Origin: Achromobacter xylosoxidans
GTDB lineage: Bacteria; Pseudomonadota; Gammaproteobacteria; Burkholderiales; Burkholderiaceae_B
NCBI RefSeq assembly: GCF_002192695.1
Contig: NZ_MTLG01000002.1
Location: 1 to 64,000, forward strand
Direction of reading: 5' to 3'
Length of the DNA stretch: 64,000 nt
Below the pieces are notes generated by a model, which worked only from the letters and a program-made list of their open reading frames with translations, did no database searches and was not told the origin of the DNA. Each line of letters begins with the position of its first letter. Positions within the stretch are counted from its first letter, which is position 1. This document shows positions 57,538 to 64,000 of this stretch, one piece after another. The position numbers were made by a program, and so were the translations under genes.

Positions 57538-58737
57538 ATGGCACAAATCGTCCTGTTCGAGAACATCCACCCGAGCGCCCGCGCTGTTTTTGAAGCCGCC
57601 GGCTACTCCGACATCGTCACGCATGCCGCCGCTCTGCCGGCGTCGCAACTGAGCGACGCCCTGCGCGGCGCTCAGGTGGCGGGGATCCGTTCTCGCACGC
57701 ACCTGGATGCCGCCCTGTTGTCCGGCAACCCCGACCTGCGCGTCGTGGGCTGCTTCTGCATCGGCACCAACCAGGTCGACCTGGACGCGGCCATGCAGCG
57801 CGGCATTCCGGTGTTCAACGCGCCGTTCTCGAACACCCGCTCGGTGGCCGAACTGGTGCTGGGCGAAGCCATCCTGCTGCTGCGCCGCATTCCCGAAAAG
57901 AACGCACGCGTGCACCTGGGCCACTGGGACAAGAGCGCCGCGGGCGCATTCGAAACCCGCGGCAAGACGCTGGGCATCGTGGGCTACGGCAACATCGGCT
58001 CGCAGATCAGCACGCTGGCCGAAGGCCTGGGCATGCGCGTCGTCTATCACGACGTCGAAGCCAAGCTGCCGCTGGGCAACGCCCGGCCCGCCGCCACGCT
58101 CAACGAGCTGCTGGAGCAGGCCGACGTGGTGACCCTGCACGTGCCGGGCGGCAAGACCACCGAAAAGATCATGAATGCGGAAACCATCGGACGCATGCGC
58201 CGTGGCGCCATCCTGATCAACGCCTCGCGCGGCACGGTGGTGGATATCGACGCGCTGCACGCGGCGCTGAAATCCGGCCATCTGGCCGGCGCCGCGCTGG
58301 ACGTCTTCCCGACCGAGCCCAAGGGCGCGGACGAGCCCCTGGCCAGCCCGCTGATCGGCCTGCCCAACGTGATCCTGACCCCGCACATCGGCGGCAGCAC
58401 GCAGGAATCGCAAGAGAACATCGGCCGCGAAGTGGCCGAGAAGCTGGTGCGCTTCCTGCAGGCCGGCACCACCAAGGGCGCGGTCAACTTCCCCGAACTG
58501 CCGTATCTGGAACCGGCCGGCGGCACGCGCATCCTGCACGTGCACCGCAACGCTCCAGGCGCGCTGGGCACGCTGGACAACCTGATGGCGCAGCACGGCC
58601 TGAACATCGTCAGCCAGACCCTGCAGACCCGCGGCCAGATCGGCTACGTGATCACCGACGTGGAAGGCGAAGTCAACGACGTCGTCATGACCACCTTACG
58701 CGACCATCCCATTACGGTCCGCTGCGACCGGCTGTAA
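57538..58737 (+). CDS. serA: D-3-phosphoglycerate dehydrogenase SerA
   Basis: NAD-dependent enzyme of 399 aa for the first step of serine synthesis. The catalytic Arg lies in LINASRGTVV and the Glu and His are in the C-terminal part of the catalytic domain (LTPHIGGSTQESQENIG). The Rossmann site is TLGIVGYGNIGSQIS (about 143-157). A C-terminal ACT domain (about 325-399, LHVHRNAPGALGTLDNLM) allows serine feedback. The length matches the short ACT-bearing type (like E. coli, 410 aa). A good terminator follows. Confidence 0.95.
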   Translation: MAQIVLFENIHPSARAVFEAAGYSDIVTHAAALPASQLSDALRGAQVAGIRSRTHLDAALLSGNPDLRVVGCFCIGTNQVDLDAAMQRGIPVFNAPFSNTRSVAELVLGEAILLLRRIPEKNARVHLGHWDKSAAGAFETRGKTLGIVGYGNIGSQISTLAEGLGMRVVYHDVEAKLPLGNARPAATLNELLEQADVVTLHVPGGKTTEKIMNAETIGRMRRGAILINASRGTVVDIDALHAALKSGHLAGAALDVFPTEPKGADEPLASPLIGLPNVILTPHIGGSTQESQENIGREVAEKLVRFLQAGTTKGAVNFPELPYLEPAGGTRILHVHRNAPGALGTLDNLMAQHGLNIVSQTLQTRGQIGYVITDVEGEVNDVVMTTLRDHPITVRCDRL

Positions 58738-58759
58738 GTTCGCCGAGATGGAAGGAGAG

Positions 58760-58777
58760 GGCCCGCGCAAGCGGGCC
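58760..58777 (+). terminator. Terminator after serA
   Basis: GGCCCGC and GCGGGCC form a 7-bp stem with a GCAA tetraloop, followed by TTCTTGCT, 22 bp after the stop. Confidence 0.75.
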
Positions 58778-58824
58778 TTCTTGCTGCCGCGCTCCAACAG
58801 CAGTCCAGCTCCCCACGCGTATCG

Positions 58825-58838
58825 GCATTGCGCAATGC
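58825..58838. promoter_or_regulatory. 14-bp perfect palindrome GCATTGCGCAATGC
   Basis: A fully symmetric 14-mer 21 bp upstream of the Fur-like core in the sigma factor promoter region. It could be a second operator of the iron-signalling locus. No regulator is assigned. Confidence 0.45.
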
Positions 58839-58852
58839 GGCAGACTTCAGTT

Positions 58853-58871
58853 ATAAACGATAACCATTCCC
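58853..58871. promoter_or_regulatory. Fur-box-like site before the FecI-type sigma factor
   Basis: The core GATAACCATT (58859-58868) matches 9 of 10 bases of the Fur consensus segment GATAATCATT; the outer flanks match less well. It is 46 bp upstream of the sigma factor start, as expected for iron repression. Confidence 0.55.
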
Positions 58872-58914
58872 ACTCTTACCAAATGGGGCGCACATCTCGC
58901 GCCTGGGTTGCCCG

Positions 58915-59460
58915 ATGTCCGCCGCCGATCTCCCCGTGCAGCAAGACCTGCACGCTCTATACAGCGATCATCACGGCTGGCTGCTGGGATGGCTGCGCCG
59001 CAGGTTGGGCAACGCCGCTGACGCCGCCGACCTGGCGCACGACGCCTTCCTGCGTCTGATCGTCCGGCCGGCGCCCGACGGGTTTGCCAGTGCGGGCGCC
59101 GCTCGCGCCTATCTGCGCACCATGGCGCAAGGCTTATGCACCGATCTCTGGCGGCGGCGGGAAGTGGAACACGCCTGGCTGGAAAGCCTTGCTGCGCAGC
59201 CCATGTCCTATGCGCCGTCTCCGGAGCACCAGTCGCTGGTCATCGAAACCCTGATGGAAGTCGGCGAATGGCTGGGGCGCCTGCCGGAAAAGGTGCGCAC
59301 AGCCTTCATCCAGGCCCAGATACATGGGCTTTCCACCCGCGAGATCGCTGACCACATGGGCGTGTCCATGCGCATGGTGCAGAAGTACCTGGCTCAGGCC
59401 ATGCTGCATCTCGCGCTGATCGACGCCGGGCTGGCTTCGTCCGGTATCCACAGGCCCTGA
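58915..59460 (+). CDS. ECF sigma factor, FecI type
   Basis: Extracytoplasmic-function sigma factor of 181 aa. Region 2 (about 15-85) contains GNAADAADLAHDAFLRL, and region 4 (about 115-170) contains LPEKVRTAFIQAQIHGLSTREIADH. The FecI/PvdS subgroup is typical of iron-siderophore uptake. The next gene, the anti-sigma regulator, starts 2 bp after its stop. It is predicted to transcribe the TonB receptor at 60667 when the receptor is ligand-bound. A Fur-like site lies in its own promoter region. Confidence 0.93.
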   Translation: MSAADLPVQQDLHALYSDHHGWLLGWLRRRLGNAADAADLAHDAFLRLIVRPAPDGFASAGAARAYLRTMAQGLCTDLWRRREVEHAWLESLAAQPMSYAPSPEHQSLVIETLMEVGEWLGRLPEKVRTAFIQAQIHGLSTREIADHMGVSMRMVQKYLAQAMLHLALIDAGLASSGIHRP

Positions 59461-59462
59461 CC

Positions 59463-60476
59463 ATGCCTGCGCCGCCCCGGCCGGTCCTCGCGGACGGCCC
59501 CCTCCCCGCACAAGCAGATTATGAAAGCCTGAAAGCGGCGGCCGAGTGGTATGCGGTTTTGCAGGATGCCGAAGCCGGCTCCCGGCAGCACGCCGCCTGG
59601 CAATCCTGGCTGGATGCGCGGCCGGAACACCACCGCGCCTGGGCGCATGTCATGGCGGTCAGCCGGCGCTTTGCGCCGCTGCGCAACGACGGCGAGCGCG
59701 AAGCCGCGGAGAAAGCAGTACAGGTCGCCTCCCGCCGTACGCCCTCGCGCCGCCGGGCCGTTGGCCACGTCCTGGCGCTGGGCGGCGTGGGGATCCTGGC
59801 TTGGCTCGCCTGGCGGCGCACGCCTTTGCCTGCCATCGTGGCCGCTTGGCGCTCTGACTATGCCACCGGGGTCGGCGAACAACGCAACATCGTCCTGGCC
59901 GACGACACCCGCGTCTGGCTCAATACCCGCAGCGCGATCAATGTCGATTTCAACCAGGATCACCGTCTGTTGACGCTGGCCGACGGCGAAATCCTTGTCG
60001 AAACCGGCCACGATACGCAGCGACGGCCGTTCTTCGTCGATACCCGCTTTGGCCGCGTACAGGCATTGGGCACCCGTTTCACGGTGAGGCAGACGGACGA
60101 CGATGTCCTGTTGGCGGTCTATGACGGACAGGTGGGCATCCAGAATCTGGCCAGCCGCAATGCGCTCGTCCGGGCCGGAGAGCAAAGGCGCTACACCGCG
60201 GACGATATTTCCGCGGCGGCTCCGGCCGATCCCGCGCGCGAAGCCTGGTCGCGCGGCGTGATCCTGGCGGAGAACCTGTCGCTCGCCGATCTCATCGCGG
60301 AACTGGGCCGCTATCACCTCGGGCATGTCGGCGTCGATCCCCGCATCGCCGGCCTGCGCGTGGTCGGCCGCTATCCGGCCAATGATTTGGAGCGCACCCT
60401 GGCCATGGTCGCGCGGGACCTGCCAATACGCATCCAGCGCACGCTGCCCTGGTGGGTAACGCTAGCGCCCCGGTGA
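59463..60476 (+). CDS. FecR-family transmembrane anti-sigma regulator
   Basis: Membrane regulator of 337 aa. An N-terminal DUF4880-like cytoplasmic part (about 18-70) has AEWYAVLQDAEAGSRQHAAWQSW in segments. One hydrophobic segment (VLALGGVGILAWLAW, about 101-115) is followed by the periplasmic FecR domain (about 130-235, with VLADDTRVWLNTRSAINVDF in parts) and a C-terminal STN-like segment (DLIAELGRYHLGHVGVDPR). It receives the signal from the receptor's N-terminal domain and controls the sigma factor. It is separated from the receptor gene by 190 bp. Confidence 0.93.
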   Translation: MPAPPRPVLADGPLPAQADYESLKAAAEWYAVLQDAEAGSRQHAAWQSWLDARPEHHRAWAHVMAVSRRFAPLRNDGEREAAEKAVQVASRRTPSRRRAVGHVLALGGVGILAWLAWRRTPLPAIVAAWRSDYATGVGEQRNIVLADDTRVWLNTRSAINVDFNQDHRLLTLADGEILVETGHDTQRRPFFVDTRFGRVQALGTRFTVRQTDDDVLLAVYDGQVGIQNLASRNALVRAGEQRRYTADDISAAAPADPAREAWSRGVILAENLSLADLIAELGRYHLGHVGVDPRIAGLRVVGRYPANDLERTLAMVARDLPIRIQRTLPWWVTLAPR

Positions 60477-60666
60477 GCACGCCCCCCGGAAAATTTTCAC
60501 AGCGCGGTTCGCTTTTCTCGTGTTCGTTCGATCAACAAGGAAAGAGGACCCCGCCGGCCTTTGCCACACCCCTGCGGCAATACCGGTCAGTGACGGCCGG
60601 CTGACGCCCATGTCCGTAAGCGGTGGACCTCTCCTTGCCCAACTCCATTCCAAGGAAAGCCGTTCC

Positions 60667-63111
60667 ATGCGCCGCCTGCCGCCACCTGCCCACCCCGTAT
60701 CGTCCACTTCCCGGTTGCTGCGCCCTGCCGCCGTGGCGCGCAAGGCCTTGCTGGGAGCGATCCTGGTGGCAGGCGCCAGCACGGTCCACGCGCAAGCCGC
60801 CGGACCCGCCGCCGCAAGCACCTCGGTCCGCGCCTACGACGTCCCCCCTGGCCCTCTGGCGGGCGCATTGAGCCGCTACGCCGATCAGGCCAATATTCTT
60901 CTCAGCGTGCCCGCAGCCATGACTGCGGGCAAGACCAGTCCCGGGGTACGCGGCACCCATACGGTCGATGGCGCATTCCGGCTGCTGCTCAACGGCACCG
61001 GCCTGGAAGCCGTGCGCCAAGCTGACGGCGGCTACTCGCTACGGCCAGCACCCGTATCCGCCGAAACCACACTGCCCGCCGTGTTGGTGACCGGCTCCGC
61101 CACTGCGGCGTACAACGAGCCATACCCGGGCGGCGAGGTCGCGCGCGGCGCCAAGATCGGCCTGCTCGGCGACAGGGATTTTCTCGATACGCCCTTCAGC
61201 GTGACCTCATACACGTCCAAGCTGATCGAAGACCAACAGGCACAGAACATCGGCGACGTACTGCTCAACGATCCCTCGGTGCGCAATACCTACTCGCGCG
61301 GCGCGGGCCGAGACGAATTCAATGTCCGGGGCTTCACGCTGTTCAACTATGACGTCGCCTATAACGGCCTCTATGGCATTTCTCCCCGCAACTCCACGTC
61401 CCTCATAGGAATCGAGCGCGTCGAGGTGCTGCGCGGTCCGAACGCGCTGCTCAACGGCATGGCGCCGTACGGCTCGGTGGGCGGCTCGATCAACCTGGTG
61501 CCCAAGCGCGCCGACGCCGAGCCCCTGAACCGCGTGACGCTGTCCTATCTCGAGAACAGCCAATTCGGCCTGCAGGCGGACATCGCCCGCCGTTTCGGCG
61601 AGGACCAGCGCACCGGCGTGCGCCTGAACATGCTGCGCAGCGGCGGCGACATGAACATCGCCGGCGCTGGCGAGGACATGGGCGCGCTCTCTCTCGGCCT
61701 GGACTACCGCGGCAACCGCTTCCGCATCGAAGGCGACATCAACTACCAGAACCGCGTGACCGACGCGCGCAGCGGCCTGCTATTCCCGCCCCCCTCGGGC
61801 GAGGACATCGGCCATGCACCGGACCCGAAGCGCAATTTCTTCCCCGACTGGACCTACTGGAAAGCCAAGGAGTGGACCGGCGACGTGCGCGCCGAGTACG
61901 ACCTGTCCGACGACTGGACGGTGTACGGCGCCTTGGGCGCGCGCAAGCACGACTTCGAAAGCCTGCAGACCACCTGGCTGATGCTCGACTCGGCCGGCAT
62001 GATAGGCTCCGTACCCGCCCGCCTGAACGAAAGGCTGCTGAGCAAGACCGGCGAGGTCGGCATCCGCGGCCGCTTCAATACCGGCCCGATCAAGCATGAA
62101 CCGGTGCTGTCGGCCAGCTTCCTCGATATCGATTACTCGTCGGCGCGGGTGCGCTCCACCACCACGGTTTTCTCCGACCTGTACGACCCGGCGGATCTGG
62201 CCAAGCCGAACATCCCCAAGCCCAACGATCTGGGCAAGACCAGCGAGACACGGTTGTACAGCGTTGCACTGGCCGACACGCTTTCGGCGATGGACGGCGC
62301 GGTGCAGCTGACCGGCGGCTTGCGCCAGCAACGCGTGCAATCGGTGAACTACAACCCCGCGACCGGCGAGCGCGTATCGGACTACGGCAAATCCGCACTC
62401 ACCCCGGCGTTCGCGCTGACGGTGAGGCCGACCACGCAACTGGCGCTGTACGGCAACTACATCGAGGGCCTGAGCCAGGGCGGCACGGCGCCGGCCGAGG
62501 CCGTGAACGCAGGCGAGACCTTCAAGCCCGGCGTCTCAAAGCAATATGAAGTCGGCGCCAAGTACGACTTCGGCACCGTCGCAACCACCTTGAGCGCGTT
62601 CCAGATCGAGCAGCCCAGCGCTTACCTGGACCCGGTTACCTTGCGCTACCAGGCATCCGGCAGGCAGCGCAATCGCGGCGTGGAATTCCTGATTCAGGGC
62701 GAGCCGGCACGCCACGTCCGGCTCTTGGGCGGCGTGGCCTACACCGCTGGCGTCCTGACCAAGACGGAAGGCGGCGTCAACGACGGCCACGTCGCGCCTG
62801 CCGTGCCGCGCTGGCAGTTCAACGCCTCGGCGGAATGGGATACGCCTTTCGCGCAAGGCCTGACCCTGATGGCGCGCGTGCTGCGCACCAGCACCCAGTA
62901 TGTCGATGCGGCGAACACACAGCAGCTGCCCGCCTGGACCCGCTTCGACGTGGGCGCGCGCTACGCGATGAATATCAACCGTACGCCGGTCACCTTGCGG
63001 GCGACGGTGGAGAACGTGTTCAACAAGCACTACTGGCTGTCGGCCGCGCGTGAAGGCCTGACGGTAGCCGCGCCACGCACGCTGCTGCTGTCCGTCACCG
63101 CGGAGTTCTGA
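60667..63111 (+). CDS. TonB-dependent siderophore receptor with N-terminal signalling (STN) domain
   Basis: Transducing outer-membrane receptor of 814 aa. The signal peptide (about 1-43) ends near VHAQA. An STN domain (about 52-125, VPPGPLAGALSRYADQANILL then HTVDGAFRLLLNGTG) interacts with FecR. The plug (near 170-285, including RDEFNVRGF and IERVEVLRGPNALLNG) and a barrel ending ...LLLSVTAEF complete it. It resembles the FhuA/FoxA-type hydroxamate siderophore receptors. The ATG at 60667 follows AAGGAAA; longer starts from 60520 lack a signal peptide. The PepSY gene start overlaps its stop (TGATG). Confidence 0.93.
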   Translation: MRRLPPPAHPVSSTSRLLRPAAVARKALLGAILVAGASTVHAQAAGPAAASTSVRAYDVPPGPLAGALSRYADQANILLSVPAAMTAGKTSPGVRGTHTVDGAFRLLLNGTGLEAVRQADGGYSLRPAPVSAETTLPAVLVTGSATAAYNEPYPGGEVARGAKIGLLGDRDFLDTPFSVTSYTSKLIEDQQAQNIGDVLLNDPSVRNTYSRGAGRDEFNVRGFTLFNYDVAYNGLYGISPRNSTSLIGIERVEVLRGPNALLNGMAPYGSVGGSINLVPKRADAEPLNRVTLSYLENSQFGLQADIARRFGEDQRTGVRLNMLRSGGDMNIAGAGEDMGALSLGLDYRGNRFRIEGDINYQNRVTDARSGLLFPPPSGEDIGHAPDPKRNFFPDWTYWKAKEWTGDVRAEYDLSDDWTVYGALGARKHDFESLQTTWLMLDSAGMIGSVPARLNERLLSKTGEVGIRGRFNTGPIKHEPVLSASFLDIDYSSARVRSTTTVFSDLYDPADLAKPNIPKPNDLGKTSETRLYSVALADTLSAMDGAVQLTGGLRQQRVQSVNYNPATGERVSDYGKSALTPAFALTVRPTTQLALYGNYIEGLSQGGTAPAEAVNAGETFKPGVSKQYEVGAKYDFGTVATTLSAFQIEQPSAYLDPVTLRYQASGRQRNRGVEFLIQGEPARHVRLLGGVAYTAGVLTKTEGGVNDGHVAPAVPRWQFNASAEWDTPFAQGLTLMARVLRTSTQYVDAANTQQLPAWTRFDVGARYAMNINRTPVTLRATVENVFNKHYWLSAAREGLTVAAPRTLLLSVTAEF

Positions 63112-64000
63112 TGCGGCTGCTTGCAGGGAGCGCATCGCCCGCGCGGGCGGTGCGCAGCAAGACCTGGTATCTAGTCCACAAATGGACCAGCCTGGCCTGT
63201 ACCCTCTTCATGCTGGTGGTCTGCGTCTCCGGCCTGCCCTTGATCTTCCACGACGAAATCGTGGAGTGGCTGGACGCTCCGCCGCCCTGGCCCAGCGTCG
63301 CGCCAGACCCGTCCGCGCCCGCTCTCGACGGCCTGATCGCGCAGGCTCTCCACCATCATCCGGCGCATCGCATCGTCGAGGTCGAAGTGGCCGCCCGCTC
63401 GCCCCGCGTCATCCTGGCGCTGGCCCCTGGCGACCAGGCTCCGTCCGGAACATCCTCGATCCAGCTGCACTACGACGCTCGCAACGGCTTGCTGCAGCAG
63501 TCGCTGGATAGCGCCAACGAAGGCCTGGGCACGCGCGCCATGACCATCATGACGCGCTTGCACATTGATCTCTACGCGCTCCTTCCCGGCCAGCTATTTT
63601 TGGGATTCATGGCCCTGCTCTTCGCGGTGGCGGTGATATCCGGCGCCGTCCTCTATCACCCCTACATGAAGAAAACCCCGTTTGGCACCGTCCGCGCCAC
63701 GCGCGCCAAGCGCTTGAAGTGGCTGGACCTGCACAACCTCCTGGGAATCGTCACCTTGGTCTGGGCGCTGATGATGGGCGTCACTGGCGCCATCCACGAA
63801 CTGGCCGTGCCACTCTTCCGATACTGGCTGTCCCACGACGTCCAGGCCGCGGTGGCGACGGCCGACGGCCATCCGACCGCCGACCCGTCGCAACTGGCCT
63901 CGACGCAACAGGCTTACGCCACCGCGCGGGCTGCCGTCCCTGGCCGTGTGGTGGAGTCCCTGCGCTTCCCGGACGCGGGCCTGGGCCTGCCCCACCACTA
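63111..64000 (+). CDS. PepSY-associated membrane protein (partial, runs off the window)
   Basis: The first 296 residues are present; the reading frame is open to the window end. TM1 is WTSLACTLFMLVVCVSGLPL (about 25-44), followed by a periplasmic PepSY-like loop (about 60-165). Two more hydrophobic helices follow (LFLGFMALLFAVAVISGAVL near 163-182 and LGIVTLVWALMMGVTGAI near 208-225). The HKW and LHNLLG motifs around the helices are typical of PepSY_TM proteins, which accompany siderophore receptors and are proposed to reduce or release iron. The start overlaps the receptor stop by 1 bp, so it is translationally coupled. Confidence 0.88.
   Translation, partial: MRLLAGSASPARAVRSKTWYLVHKWTSLACTLFMLVVCVSGLPLIFHDEIVEWLDAPPPWPSVAPDPSAPALDGLIAQALHHHPAHRIVEVEVAARSPRVILALAPGDQAPSGTSSIQLHYDARNGLLQQSLDSANEGLGTRAMTIMTRLHIDLYALLPGQLFLGFMALLFAVAVISGAVLYHPYMKKTPFGTVRATRAKRLKWLDLHNLLGIVTLVWALMMGVTGAIHELAVPLFRYWLSHDVQAAVATADGHPTADPSQLASTQQAYATARAAVPGRVVESLRFPDAGLGLPHH

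Overview
The window is GC-rich, densely coded bacterial DNA from a betaproteobacterium. The best fit is Alcaligenaceae (Achromobacter/Bordetella type). The reasons are the two orphan Bug-type tripartite tricarboxylate receptors, the fused indolepyruvate ferredoxin oxidoreductase, the ubiE / Tim44-domain / ubiJ / ubiB neighbourhood, and the L-isoaspartate methyltransferase-like / TolC / heptose adenylyltransferase order. The assignment rests on gene content and base composition only. I saw no rRNA, tRNA, CRISPR array, prophage or insertion sequence.

Layout, 1-25 kb. A 164-bp element bounded by perfect 34-bp inverted repeats opens the window. It lies just downstream of a 1202-aa indolepyruvate ferredoxin oxidoreductase, which is divergent from mutY. 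A small catabolic operon (TPP enzyme, SDR, Bug receptor; minus strand) faces its own GntR regulator across an AT-rich operator region. Then come an XRE regulator divergent from a methyltransferase, an amidase, a PsiF-repeat protein, a small exported protein and a beta-carbonic anhydrase. A second GntR regulator (14680-15357) faces a ten-gene catabolic operon (15562-24938): an SDR, a complete five-gene branched-chain-type ABC importer, two more SDRs, a flavoprotein dehydrogenase and a glutathione S-transferase-like protein. The operon ends at a strong terminator.

Layout, 25-45 kb. After an unrecognised 168-aa protein come a DUF3100 membrane protein divergent from a LysR regulator, a DUF2970 micro-protein, and the assimilatory sulfite reductase / DUF934 pair. 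An IclR regulator faces a Bug receptor, a CoA ligase and a citrate-synthase-like lyase whose active site looks altered. A cobalamin-centred locus follows: B12-dependent metH on one strand, and on the other a cobalamin riboswitch, a TonB receptor and a B12-type periplasmic binding protein. thiG-thiD come next.

Layout, 45-64 kb. This part is mostly housekeeping and envelope genes: the isoaspartate methyltransferase-like protein, a TolC-type protein, heptose-1-P adenylyltransferase, a diiron ferritin-like protein, ubiB-ubiJ-Tim44-ubiE, and phoB-phoR. A heavy-metal two-component system precedes a DUF411 periplasmic metal protein and carries a perfect inverted repeat between the kinase stop and that gene. 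serA and its terminator follow. The window closes with an iron-type surface-signalling locus (FecI sigma factor, FecR anti-sigma factor, transducing TonB receptor, PepSY membrane protein cut by the window end) behind a Fur-like site.

Four uptake-and-catabolism modules each have a divergent or adjacent regulator and visible inverted-repeat operators. The least explained items are the 34-bp inverted-repeat element, the ten-gene SDR/flavoprotein operon, and the CoA-ligase plus altered citrate-synthase-like pair.
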